Of a stretch of 64,000 bases of DNA, positions 1 through 9,596 are shown in pieces. Below the pieces are notes generated by a model that searched no databases, was not told the DNA's origin, and saw only the letters and a list, made by a program, of their open reading frames with translations. The stretch's first letter is position 1. Each line of letters starts with the position of its first letter. Position numbers and translations under genes: made by a program. Location of the stretch: the NCBI GenBank assembly GCA_047967505.1, contig CM106541.1. One strand, written 5' to 3'. This DNA is from Dipteris shenzhenensis. Taxonomy: Eukaryota > Polypodiophyta > Polypodiopsida > Gleicheniales.

Positions 1-91
1 CACATCCAGACATATTCAGACCAATTCCATGAGAGTTCTCACAGCCGACAACACAACCATGCGCATAAAGGTATTCACTACTAGAGATTGA
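1..91 (+). pseudogene. C-terminal end of an unidentified protein, cut by the window edge
   Basis: From base 2 the frame is open without interruption to a TGA at 89-91, giving 29 codons with no start inside the window. The next open frame (from base 85, +1 relative) begins before this one closes, so the stop may reflect a single indel in a longer reading frame. No motif is recognisable in so short a piece. It belongs with the same-strand cluster that follows. It could be chance, but its codon composition (ACA, AGA, GTT, ATG mixed with GC-ending codons) resembles the downstream frames rather than the flanking AT-rich repeats. Confidence 0.3.
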
Positions 92-564
92 AAAAGGCAG
101 AGACAAGTCATGAATATGTTACGTCAAACATGCGTGCAAGGAAAATGGTTTTAATATCTTGTCTGTTGTCGAGAACAGGTGCAGAGAATCCAAAAGATCG
201 GGACATTGCAGCATAAGACATGGACGCAGACAAGGTAAATTCCGCCAGCATGAAACAATCTTTTTTTCTTGAAGATTTAAAAAGACAGCTCGTTTGAAAA
301 GACGGTGTAATAAGTCGTGCCTGCAAGCAACTATTTGAGCTATACAAAAGCAACGCGAAGGCAACAAAACCTCCACCAGCAAAGAGGAGGTTCTTCCTAA
401 CCACAAAGCAATTCCGGCTAGCAAACAATGCAGGAGAACATCCGAGAGCTTACATCAACGGCTTCAACACGTATGCGAAACTACGCGACTTCATTGACAA
501 CTGCAATAGGCGTTTGCCAGCTAAAAGAGAGCCGGGAGGCTTGAGATTCGCAAATGGTATGTAA
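85..564 (+). pseudogene. Degenerate reading frame of unknown family, two in-frame stops
   Basis: One frame runs from 85 to a TAA at 562-564 and is broken only by TAA at 214 and TGA at 295; both lie in the same frame as the ATGs at 130 and 220. The stretch after 298 is the best-preserved part (88 codons). It is basic, with a Pro/Lys-rich patch and an aromatic C-terminal segment containing YINGFNTYAKLRDFIDNC. I do not recognise a family. TGA at 295 could come from CGA by deamination. The 74-bp gap to the next ORF and the shared strand suggest a compact gene block, unusual for plant nuclear genes. A GTATGT right at the 3' end resembles a splice donor, but the gap is too short for a typical plant intron. 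Confidence 0.4.
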
Positions 565-638
565 TGCTTCCAAAAATTAAAAAAAACCGCAACAATTGAG
601 AAAAAGAATTAACGAGTTGCAAGAACAACAAACTCATC

Positions 639-1190
639 ATGGATTGCACTTCTCCTGCAAGACTCCTCAAAGAGATCCTTGTCGAGCTTGACATTGAGTT
701 CGATGAGACCGATAGGATGATGGAAAGTTTGGAGGGGCAGAAGCTACTAGACACGAAGACGAAAGGGATCATAGCATATGCATGCGAGATGCTGCATTAC
801 AGGTACAACGTATCCTTGGAGTTGTTGAGGGACACGATGTGCGATCAAGGAACGGCTATACTCGAACAATTCCTGGAACAATTTGGAGGGATGCACGACG
901 CGATGCACCCGATGATGACAATGGAGAAGCTTACGTATATTTTCGACAGGGACTTATACGAGGAGCGCTTCGGTATTGGAAACGATCCTTTAACACCAAC
1001 AGAGAACGAAAAAAAAAGACCGAAAACCTCGATGACTAACGTAATTGTCAATGTTTACGCAGGTATGACATTGAAAGACACGAGCCTCCATATGAAGGAG
1101 GAGCCTCCACTGAAGCGCCCGCGCAAGGGAATCGTGCGAGCCTCGTCGTCTACTGCATCACGTGCAAGCCCAACAATAGAATATACATAG
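639..1190 (+). CDS. Unidentified 183-aa protein, likely N-terminal part of the GIY-YIG protein
   Basis: ATG at 639, intact for 183 codons. The N-terminal two thirds is acidic and predicted helical (Asp/Glu/Leu/Met-rich, residues 1-125). A Lys/Arg-rich linker follows (around residues 135-165), and the last 20 or so residues are low-complexity Ser/Ala/Thr. That tail overlaps the GIY-YIG frame (open from 1040), so the tail is probably an artefact of a frameshift near 1130-1141 and the original product was a fusion of this region to the nuclease domain. I recognise no domain in the N-terminal part. It is the longest clean frame of the left-edge cluster. Single-exon, densely packed and unlike the surrounding retroelements, it may come from a virus-like or other mobile integrant, but that is inference. 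Confidence 0.5.
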   Translation: MDCTSPARLLKEILVELDIEFDETDRMMESLEGQKLLDTKTKGIIAYACEMLHYRYNVSLELLRDTMCDQGTAILEQFLEQFGGMHDAMHPMMTMEKLTYIFDRDLYEERFGIGNDPLTPTENEKKRPKTSMTNVIVNVYAGMTLKDTSLHMKEEPPLKRPRKGIVRASSSTASRASPTIEYT

Positions 1191-1462
1191 GGAGCATGAC
1201 GGACCTGCCGCGGAGGATCAAACAGCACAATAAAAAACCACCAGCGAAAATGAAAGAGGACTTGCAACGTTACAAGCCCTTCAAAGAAAATTTCGAAATC
1301 AAAGTTTTGGAAACAACAGACACTGTAGACAAAGCACGAACTTTAGAGCAGTACTACATAAGGAGCCACAACACAGTAGGTCCATTAGGTTACAACACAC
1401 TCGAGGGCCATCCGGCTAGAGCATGGAAGTACTATTTCCTAAAGCGTAGGAACATAATTTGA
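1040..1462 (+). pseudogene. GIY-YIG nuclease-domain reading frame
   Basis: The frame is open from 1040 to TGA at 1460-1462. The only in-frame ATG (1196) lies inside the domain, so the true start is upstream or in the preceding frame. Seen in order: VYCITC in the position of the GIY strand (catalytic Tyr codon 1151; the Gly is not in this frame), IYIGS (1181-1195), the Arg helix LPRRIKQH, Glu in LEQYYI (codon 1346) and Asn in GYN. This spacing is the GIY-YIG fold seen in homing-type and other mobile-element nucleases, which cut DNA with a metal ion held by the Glu. The LEQYYI...GYN end resembles group-I-intron-type enzymes more than SLX1 or UvrC. Without an indel it lacks a start. AATAAA follows at about 1471. 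Confidence 0.6.
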
Positions 1463-1917
1463 CCCAAAAAATAAACATTTGTGCCTTCGAAAAAAGGGAT
1501 CCAATGAAGTTGCAAATGGTGCTGGAACTTTTGTCGTACATGCAATGTAGCTTTGGGTTTGGATTATTCCTGTCACAGTTGCATGCTTCTGTCTCAATTT
1601 GGTTTTGATTTATTATTTATACATTTCTGAAATACATCTCCCCGTCGTTCACTCGAAGTGGAATGACAATAGATTTGCATACAGTACAAAGAATAGGAAT
1701 TTGTCTTCCTCTGAAAAAAAGAAAAACTACGTTTTACTGTCAACATGAACAACATCAAGTGCAAGCAGGACTGGATGATAACGAAATCTCTACAAAAGGT
1801 TGCATGCAATTGAACATCAATCTTCTGCATCATTTCTGACAACGTGACTCATGTGAACCTCAACAAGATAGCAAAAGAGAGAAGTATTCATCAAGAGCCC
1901 AGCTGGCCAAGCAATCT
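1463..1917. other. Non-coding stretch between the GIY-YIG cluster and copia A
   Basis: No supported gene. A poly(A)-signal-like AATAAA lies just after the GIY-YIG stop. The rest is AT-rich with short open frames on the minus strand that show no domain. Homology to copia A/B begins abruptly at about 1918, which marks the truncation junction. Confidence 0.5.
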
Positions 1918-1979
1918 AGTTCCATGTTACTCCCCATAGGGAATGGTTCTCCACTTATGACAGTGGAAAGACAGGTTGT

Positions 1980-3227
1980 GTGCATCTTGGAAATGACTAT
2001 GCATATGACATAGTGGGAGTAGGTGACATAAAGTTTTCTTTTGCAAATGGGTTTGCATTTATTTTGAAACATGTGAGACATGTGCCTAAGTTGACCAAGA
2101 GTCTTATTTCAGTGGGTCAGCTAGATGATGCTAGTTCTCACACCACTTTTGGCTTTGAGAGTTGGAAAATTCAGAAGGACTCTATGCTTTTGGCTAGGGA
2201 TGCCAAGTGTGGGACTTTGTATCCCTTACATGTATCAGGGGTGTTTGATCATGTTGTTGCAATAATCGAGCAGCCAAGCACTTCTTTATGGCATTACCGG
2301 TTGGGCCATATGAGCCAAAATGGGATGAAACTCTTATGTCGTTTGGGTTATGTACCGCATTTGAGTTTCTCTGATTTTGAATTTTGTGAGCACTGTCTCT
2401 ATGGGAAGCAGACTAAATCAGTCCATAAAAGAAGGGGAAAGAAAGAGTTTGAAAAGCTTGATTTGGTGCATTCAGACGTATGTGGTCCCATGCCTACACG
2501 GTCATTAGGCGGGGCTGAATACTATGTGACATTCATTGATGATGCAACTAGGAAAGTGTGGGCTTATGCTATAGCTCGGAAGATTGATGTGTTCCATGTA
2601 TTTCAGAAATGGCTGGCCTTGGTTGAGAATGAGTCAGGTAGAACACTTAAATGCCTACGGATTGACAATGGTGGAGAGTATCTCTCTCATGACTTTCAAC
2701 ATTTTTCTGATACACATGGGATTAAGAGGGAGCTCACATCCCCTTGTACTCCATAGCAAAATCCAGTTGCAGAAAAGATGAACCATACCATTCAAGAAAG
2801 GTTGCAATGCATGCTTTCCAATGCAAGTCTTTCTGGTGGTTTTTGGGCTGAGGCAATGAAGACTACAGTGCATGTGATCAATAGATCACCTAGTAAGAGT
2901 TTGGATGGTGGTATTCCTAAAGAGGCATGGAGTGGCAAGAAGCCCTCTTACTCTCATTTGCATATATTTGGGTGTGAGGCATACGAACATGTGCCAAAAG
3001 AGCTTCGAAAGAAGCTAGATCCTAAGTCTAGGAAATGCATCTTTTTGGGTTATGGTGAAGGTGGAGAGATGGGCTATTGTCTCTGGGATCCAGAAGCAAA
3101 GAAGATCATACGCAACCATGATGTAGTTTTCAATGAGAAGAAGATGCATAAGACACCCATGAGGGATGTGGAAATGAGGAGAATCACTTTCCAGAATGTG
3201 AATCCACCTGCATATGTTGATAGATAG
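1980..3227 (+). pseudogene. Copia A integrase region
   Basis: In one frame with a TAG at 2754-2756 (GAG in copy B) and ending at TAG 3225 (CAG in B). It covers the pre-integrase zinc-binding module (LWHYRLGH ... CEHC) and the catalytic core with HSDVCGP and RIDNGGE. The third acidic residue is the Glu of AEKMN just after the 2754 stop. The integrase would insert the element cDNA. The reading frame stays in phase across the stops, so only point mutations break it here. The same frame continues into RT. Confidence 0.8.
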
Positions 3228-4241
3228 CAAGTTGTCCATGCACCATGTGTGCAAGAAATGGTACCACCAAGTACTCCCACAGGTATACAATCAAGGATAG
3301 ATGATGGATCATCTATTGGTGGAAATGATGAGCCAATTGTGGCTGATATGCAGGTGGGATAGCAAGCTAAAATGCCCTTGAGAAGATCATCTAGAGTGTC
3401 TAGACTGCCTAATAGGTTTGTTCTAGGGGTAGACTATGTGATGCTTACTGATTGTCGGGAGCTTTCTTGCTACAGAGAGACTATGATGTGCGAGGATCAA
3501 CGCAAGTGGGAGTATGCTATGCAATCAGAGATGAGTTCACTTATGAAGAATAAGACTTGGGACTTGGTTTCTTTGCCACATGGAAAGAAAGCATTGCCAT
3601 GTAAATGGGTCTACAAAATGAAGGTCACAGGTGATGATGTGCCTAGGTACAAGGCCCATTTGGTCGCTAAAGGGTTCAAGCAAGAGAAGGGTGTGGACTT
3701 TGATGAGATATTCTCTCACAAAATGAAGATGACCACACTTAGATGCATGTTTAAACTAGTGGCATCAGAGGATATGGAGCTTATGCAGATGGATGTCAAG
3801 ACAGCTTTCTTGCATGGGAATTTGCATGAGGAAATTTACATGGTGCAGCCGGAAGGCTTTGAAGAAAAGGGCAAAGAGCATTTAGTTTGTAAGCTGAAGA
3901 AGAGTCTCTATGGCCTTAACCAAGCTCCTAGAGAATGGTATCAAAAGTTTGATGCTTTCATTTGGTCCCAGGGTTTTAGAAGGAGTGAAATTGATCACTG
4001 CCTCTACACTAAAAGGGCTAAGGATAATAGCCTGATAATCTTGGCACTATATGTGGATGATATGCTATTGGCTAGCAAGAATACTTATGAGCTAGATGCA
4101 TTAAAAGCCAAGTTGCATGAAGCCTTTGATATGAAGGATTTGGGACTTGCAGGTCGTATTCTTGGTATGCGCATCATGCGTGATCAAAGTAGGAAACTCC
4201 TTTGGCTTTCACAAAAAGAGAATGTTACAAAAGTATTGTAG
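3228..4241 (+). pseudogene. Copia A reverse transcriptase region
   Basis: Same frame as the integrase, with another TAG at 3360 (CAG in B) and ending at TAG 4239 (CAG in B). The clean part begins at ATG 3372. RT signatures are CKWVYKMK, RYKAHLVAKGFKQ, QMDVKTAFLHG, LYGLNQAPREWY and the catalytic YVDDM. Compared with B, SPVVKM is replaced by SHKMKM at about 3710-3725, which suggests an additional local change. The region past YVDD ends at the deletion junction near 4300, so no RNase H is encoded. Confidence 0.8.
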
Positions 4242-4409
4242 CATTTCAATATGGAGGGGGTGAAGGTAGTGAGTATTCCATTGCCTCCATATGTGGACGA
4301 AGAGTCTACCTAGTCAGCGGTTTGAGTATTGTCATGTATTGATGGGCATTGGATAGTATGCTCACTAGTTGTTCTCCCTTAAAGGCACATTGTCCTTTAA
4401 GTGGGAGGT

Positions 4410-4580
4410 TGTGGGGGTTAAAGGTCACTGTGCCTTTACCCTACTTATGTACAATACTCAAACACATATATAAATGAATGAAAAAGAAGATTAGGGTGGT
4501 TTTGCACCCACCTAAACTTGTGTGGCTCTCTTTTTCTCTCTCTCCCTCTTCCGTTCTTGCTTCTGTTGAGAGCACTCTCA
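4410..4580 (+). repeat. 3' LTR of copia A (171 bp)
   Basis: Starts TGTGGGGGTTAAAGG and ends GAGAGCACTCTCA, the TG...CA form. It matches both LTRs of B (inverted). A purine tract sits immediately upstream. A TATATAAATG stretch about 60 bp in may be the TATA box. Confidence 0.85.
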
Positions 4581-5285
4581 GTGCCTCCAAGGAATACTAA
4601 CCTGAGTGTCTTTGTTTAGTGTTGCTTATGCACCAAACTTTCAATATGTTAGAACATTGTCTACCATTGGCCCAGTAAACTCATAACCATGGCCTTTGTT
4701 GGCATGCACTTGCCCCTTTATGGTATCTATCTTTTATGTTATGCTTCTTGTTATCTATCTTTTATGTTATGCATTATTTGTAATAGTTTTCAAAGGGAAA
4801 AAGGAGTTTTCCAAACATTCATCTAGGAGTTGAATAGCATTACTCATTTTTTTAATGATTCATTTAATTTGGATTGGAATACAAACATTTCTTTTCTTAC
4901 TCTTGTTTGTAGTTGTTGTTAGTATATAGTGCAACTGAAGCAATGCATGATTTTTCTACATAGTGAATCTTACTTATTTAGTCAAAATTTGTAGCTAAAT
5001 AATTAACATAAAAAATTTTCATTCTATGTTTTCATTATATAGTGAATGTTTAAAAAAATCCCATATGGTGAATTTCCATGGTCCAATTCTCTACATAGAT
5101 AAATTTGTCTCTAAATAGTGAAATTGTATCTATATAGTAAAGTTCTCACAATTAAGGCCTCTCTACATAGTGATTGTTTTCTGCATATAGTGAATTTTTT
5201 CTCCATATAGTGAATTTTTTTCCGTATAGTGAATTTCTCTCCATAAGGATTCTCCATATAGTGAATTTTTCTCATAAGGATTCTC
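4581..5285. repeat. AT-rich spacer grading into degenerate ATATAGTGAATTTTT repeats
   Basis: No gene. From about 4960, and densely from 5160, the sequence is a degenerate tandem of a unit of roughly 18-22 bp based on ATATAGTGAATTTTTCTC. The same repeat resumes at 11171 on the other side of copia B, so B inserted into this array. Confidence 0.6.
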
Positions 5286-5455
5286 TGAGAGTGCTCTCAA
5301 CAGAAGCAAGAACGGAAGAAGGAGAGAGAGAGACAGAGAGCCACACAAGTTTGGTGGGTGCAGAACCACCCTAATCTTCTTTTTCATTCATTTATATATG
5401 TGTTTGAGTATTGTACATAACCGAGGTAAAGGCACACTGACCTTTAACCCCCACA
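5286..5455 (-). repeat. 3' LTR of copia B (170 bp)
   Basis: Read on + it begins TGAGAGTGCTCTCA and ends CCCCCACA. It matches the 5' LTR at 11001-11170 with only a few differences. The adjacent CCTCCCACTT (on +) is the complement of the polypurine tract AAGTGGGAGG. Confidence 0.9.
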
Positions 5456-5509
5456 ACCTCCCACTTAAAAGGACAATGTGCCTTTAAGGGAGAACAACTA
5501 GTGAGCATA

Positions 5510-6028
5510 CTATCCAATGCCCATCAATACACGACAATACTCAAACCGCTGACTAGGTAGACTCTTCGTCAGCATATCTATAGGGTTATCATCTGTATGA
5601 ACCTTGACAAGCTCTATGTGCTTGTCCTCAAGTACCTCCCTGATGAAATGGTACTTGACCTCAATGCGTTTGGTCTTTGCATGAAAGACCGGATTCCGTG
5701 CTAGCTGAATAGCACTCATGGAATCACTATGCAATGTCGGTACACCTGTATGAATCCCCAAATCTCCCACTAGCCGATCAAGCCATATAGCCTCCTTGCA
5801 ACCCTCTGTGGCTGCAACATATTCAGCCTCTGTGGTAGACAAAGCAACACACTTCTGTGCGCGAGACATCCACGACACTGCACCACCTGCAAAGGTGAAC
5901 ACATAACCAGAAGTGGATCTCCTACTATCCACATGCCCTGCATAGTCTGAATCTGTGTACCCAAGTACACGCATGTCTCCTCTACCAAAGCAAATGCACA
6001 TCTCCTTGGTACCCTTCATGTACCTCAT
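5510..6028 (-). pseudogene. Copia B RNase H region
   Basis: 172 codons, in the same frame as the RT part and separated from it by a TAG at 6047-6049 (from TGG). RNase H motifs are GYTDSDYAG (first Asp), STTEAEYVA (Glu) and LHSDSMSAI (Asp), followed by HFIREVLEDKHIEL and the usual C-terminal DMLTKSLP. It would degrade the RNA strand of the RNA:cDNA hybrid. It ends 54 bp before the LTR, as in intact copia elements. Confidence 0.85.
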
Positions 6029-6046
6029 GATGCACTTAACTGCCTC

Positions 6047-7396
6047 CTAATGCCTCTTTCCTGGATTAGCCATATATCGGCTAACAACTCCCATTGCAAA
6101 TGCAATGTCTGGTCTAGTAGCTATCATAGCATACATAAGACTCCCAACTGCTGATGCATAAGGAACCTTGGCCATCATGGCCCTCTCCTCATCTGATTTG
6201 GGACTATCTGTATGACTCAGTTTTACATATGGAGGCAATGGAGTACTCACTGCCTTCCCCCCCTCCATATTGAAACGCTGCAATACTTTTGTAACATACT
6301 CTTTTTGTGAAAGCCAAAGGAGTTTCCTACTCCGATCACGCGTGATGCGCATACCAAGAATATGACCTACAAGTCCCAAATCCTTCATATCAAAGGCCTC
6401 ATGCCACTTGGCCTTTAAAGCATCTAGCTCATAAGTATTCTTGCTAGCCAATAGCATATCATCCACATATAGTGCCAGGATTATCAGGCTATTATCCTTA
6501 GCCCTTTTAGTGTAGAGGCAGTGATCAATTTCACTCCTTCTAAAACCCTGGGACCGAATGAAAGCATCAAACTTCTGATACCATTCTCTAGGTGCTTGCT
6601 TAAGACCATAGAGACTCTTCTTCAGCTTGCAAACTAAATGCTCTTTGCCCTTTTCTTCAAAGCCTTCCGGCTGAACCATGTAAATTTCCTCATGCAAATC
6701 CCCATGCAAGAAAGCTGTCTTGACATCCATCTGCATAAGCTCCATATCCTCTATGGCCACCAGTCCAAGCATGCATCTAAGTGTGGTCATCTTCACAACC
6801 GGAGAGAATATCTCATCAAAGTCCACACCCTTCTCTTGCTTGAACCCTTTAGCAACCAAACGGGCCTTGTACCTAGGCACATCATCACCTGTGACCTTCA
6901 TTTTGTAGACCCATTTACATGGCAATGCTTTCTTTCCATGTGGCAAAGAAACCAAGTCCCAAGTCTTATTCTTCATAAGTGAACTCATCTCTGATTGCAT
7001 AGCATACTCCCACTTGCGTTGATTCTCACGCATCATAGCCTCTTTGTAGCAAGAAGGCTCCCCGCAATCAGTAAGCATCACATAGTCTACCCCTGGAACA
7101 AACCTATCAGGCGGTCTAGACACTCTAGATGATCTTCTCAAGGGCATTTCAGCTTGCTGTCCCACTTGCATATCAGTCACATTTGGCTCATCATTTCCAC
7201 CAATAGATGATCCATCATCTACCCTTGATTGTATACCTATGGGAGTACTTGGTTGTACCATTTCTTGCACATTTGGTGCATGGACAGCTTGCTGTCTATC
7301 AACATATGCAGGTGGATTCACATCTTGGAAAGTGATTCTCCTCATTTCCACATCCCTCATGGGTGCCTTATGCATCTTCTTCTCATTGAAGACCAC
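6047..7396 (-). pseudogene. Copia B reverse transcriptase region
   Basis: 449 codons uninterrupted. After a variable linker, the RT domain shows CKWVYKMK, RYKARLVAKGFKQ, FSPVVKMTTLR, QMDVKTAFLHGD, LYGLKQAPREWY and the catalytic YVDDM, then GMRITRD and the thumb/connection. A TAG at 6047 (ancestral TGG) separates it from RNase H, and a TAG at 7433 separates it from integrase. All lie in one frame, so B kept the original phase here. Confidence 0.9.
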
Positions 7397-7432
7397 ATCA
7401 TGGCTACGTATGATCTTCTTTGCTTCTGGATC

Positions 7433-8428
7433 CTAGAGACGATAGCCCATCTCTCCACTTTCACCATAACCCAGAAAGATGCATTTCCTAGACTTAGGAT
7501 CTAGCTTCTTTCGAAGCTCTTTTGGCACATGTGCATATGCCTCACACCCAAATATATGCAAATGAGAGTAAGAGGGCTTCTTGCCACTCCATGCCTCTTC
7601 AGGAATACCACCATCCAAACTCTTACTAGGTGATCTATTGATCACATGCACTACAGTCTTCATTGCCTCAGCCCAAAAACCACTAGAAAGACTTGCATTG
7701 GAAAGCATGCATTGCAACCTTTCTTGAATGGTACAGTTCATCTTTTCTACAACTGGATTTTGCTCTGGAGTACGAGGGGATGTGAGCTCCCTCTTAATCC
7801 CACGTGTATCAGAAAAATGTTGAAAGTCATGAGAGAGATGCTCTCCACCATTGTCAATCCGTAGGCATTTAAGTGTTCTACCTGACTCATTCTCAACCAA
7901 GGCCAGCCATTTCTGAAATACCTGGAACACATCAATCTTCCGAGCTATAGCATAAGCCCACACTTTCCTAGTTGCATCATCAATGAATGTCACATAGTAT
8001 TCAGCCCCGCCTAATGACCGTGTAGGCATGGGACCACATACGTCTGAATGCACCAAATCAAGCTTTTCAAACTCTTTCTTTCCCCTTCTTTTATGGACTG
8101 ATTTAGTCTGCTTCCCATAGAGACAGTGCTCACAAAATTCAAAATCAGAGAAACTCAAATGCGGTACATAACCCAAACGACATAAGAGTTTCATCCCATT
8201 TTGGCTCATATGGCCCAACCGGTAATGCCATAAAGAAGTGCTTGGCTGCTCGATTATTGCAACAACATGATCAAACACCCCTGATACATGTAAGGGATAC
8301 AAAGTCCCACACTTGGCACCCCTGGCCAAAAGCATAGAGCCCTTCTGAATTTTCCAACTCTCAAAGCCAAAAGTGGTGTGAGAACTAGCATCATCTAGCT
8401 GACCCACTGAAATAAGACTCTTGGTCAC
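7433..8428 (-). pseudogene. Copia B integrase region
   Basis: 331 codons. It holds the pre-integrase zinc module (LWHYRLGH ... FCEHC) and a core with acidic residues in HSDVCGP, RIDNGGE and VVEKMN (D, D, E), then the copia-specific HIFGCEAYAHVPKELRKKLDPKS. It ends in TAG at 7433-7435 where A has TGG. The upstream boundary at 8425-8428 is a one-base deletion (A reads CCTAAGTTGACC, B CCTAAGTGACC), which splits it from protease. Confidence 0.9.
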
Positions 8429-9420
8429 TTAGGCACATGTCTCACATGTTTCAAAACAAATGCAGACCCATTTGCAAAAGAAAACTTTATGTCACCGGCT
8501 CCCACTATGTCACATGCATAGTCATTTCCAAGATGCACACAACCTGTCTTTCCACTATCATAAGTGGAGAACCATTCCCTATGGGGAGTAACATGGAATG
8601 AAGCACCAGAATCCAAAATCCAATCCTGGGAATATGCATCATCTGAAGTGGTAAGCAACTCTGCAGATAAAGTAGACATGAAGAGAACATCATTGTCACT
8701 ATCATGTGTGACTGCATTGATCTCCTCGATCTTCACTTTTCCTTTGTCCTCCCTTGGACTCTCTTCCTTTTGATTTGCACCCCAATTTGCATTCTTTTTC
8801 TTATCCTTTTGCTCTCTTTTCAGCTTGTAGCAATCCTTTTTCATATGGCCCTTCTTGCCACAATGGTAACACTCAATGTTCCATGCCCTGGATTTGCTAC
8901 AAGACTTCCCTCTTTCTTGGGACTTCCCCCTGAACTGTGATCTGCCCCTTTGCACATTTAAGGCTGCATCCTGCTTGTTGCCATCCATAGACTTCCGTCT
9001 AATCTCCTCGGCCAACAAGCTACCCACAACATCATCAAATTTCAGTACTCCACCAGGTGCAGAGTTACTGACAGCTGTACGGAAGGTATCCCATGAGGAT
9101 GGCAATGAACATAAGAGAAATATCGCCTTAGTCTCTGCATCAAAATTCATCTTCTGAGCCTGAAGCTGGCTGAAAATAATATTGAATTCATTCAAGTGAG
9201 AAGCAATGGAGACCCCTTCCTTCATCTGCACCTCAAACAACCTCTTCATGAGGTAAACTTTATTAGAGGCAGTTTCCTTCTCATAAGTGGCACACGGTTT
9301 CTTCCACAAATCTTCCGTAGTCTGCTCATTCACTACTGTGAAATAAACTGACTCTGCAAGATGAAGTCTAATAGTAGACTTTGCTAATGCATCCAACTCA
9401 TTCCAATCATCCTCAGACAT
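8425..9420 (-). pseudogene. Copia B gag (most) and protease region
   Basis: 331 codons. Residues 1-165 are the gag capsid-like UBN2-type region (LHLAESVYFTVV, FLLCSLPSSWDTF). The CCHC knuckle CYHCGKKGHMKKDC lies around residues 181-194, then a Lys-rich linker, then the aspartic protease active site WILDSGASFH. The first gag codons are in another frame (9384-9596), so a frameshift near 9420 interrupts gag. It ends at TGA 8425, created by the one-base deletion. Confidence 0.85.
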
Positions 9421-9572
9421 ATTGCAGGCTTAGCTTCAATCCCTGCCAAGGGTTTAATCTGCTTCTTTTGAATAAGCACATCCCTTATTTGTTCTTTCCA
9501 CAAAGAAAAGTTTGTCCCATCAAACTTTTTAATGCTGAAAAACTCCTTTTCAGACATGGAAGAGGATGCCAT
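9384..9572 (-). pseudogene. N-terminal gag segment of copia B
   Basis: The frame is open from 9596; the likely start is the ATG at 9570-9572 (MASSSMSEKEFF), because copia gag proteins commonly open with a short Ser-rich leader before FDGTNFSLWK, seen here. After about 50 codons the homology passes to the other frame near 9420 through a small indel. It belongs to the capsid N-terminus. Confidence 0.75.
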
Positions 9573-9596
9573 GATGCAAATAAAGCAAAATCCCAA

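Larger units (their letters stand above)
1918..4580 (+). mobile_element. Ty1/copia element A, 5'-truncated, with one LTR
   Basis: Colinear with the inverted copy B (5286-11170). Homology starts in the protease/integrase region at about 1918 and runs to a 3' LTR at 4410-4580. The 5' LTR, gag and most of the protease are missing. A further deletion at about 4300 removes the end of RT and nearly all RNase H: the sequence jumps from the segment matching B at about 6230 to that matching B at about 5570. CATATG/GATATG at the two parental sites is a plausible microhomology. The polypurine tract AAGTGGGAGG precedes the LTR. No target duplication can be tested because the 5' end is lost. Confidence 0.85.

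Noticed and set aside
108-428. 101- and 106-codon minus-strand ORFs
   Set aside because: Antisense to the + frames at 85-564, overlapping each other in two frames, with no motif.
556-600. An intron joining the 85-564 frame to the 639 ORF (GTATGT donor, TTGAG acceptor)
   Set aside because: It would be about 45 bp, below the usual plant minimum, and the acceptor is weak.
1040-1462. Assignment of the GIY-YIG frame to a Penelope-like element
   Set aside because: No reverse transcriptase lies upstream and the C-terminal LEQYYI...GYN pattern is more like homing-type enzymes; not excluded by sequence left of the window.
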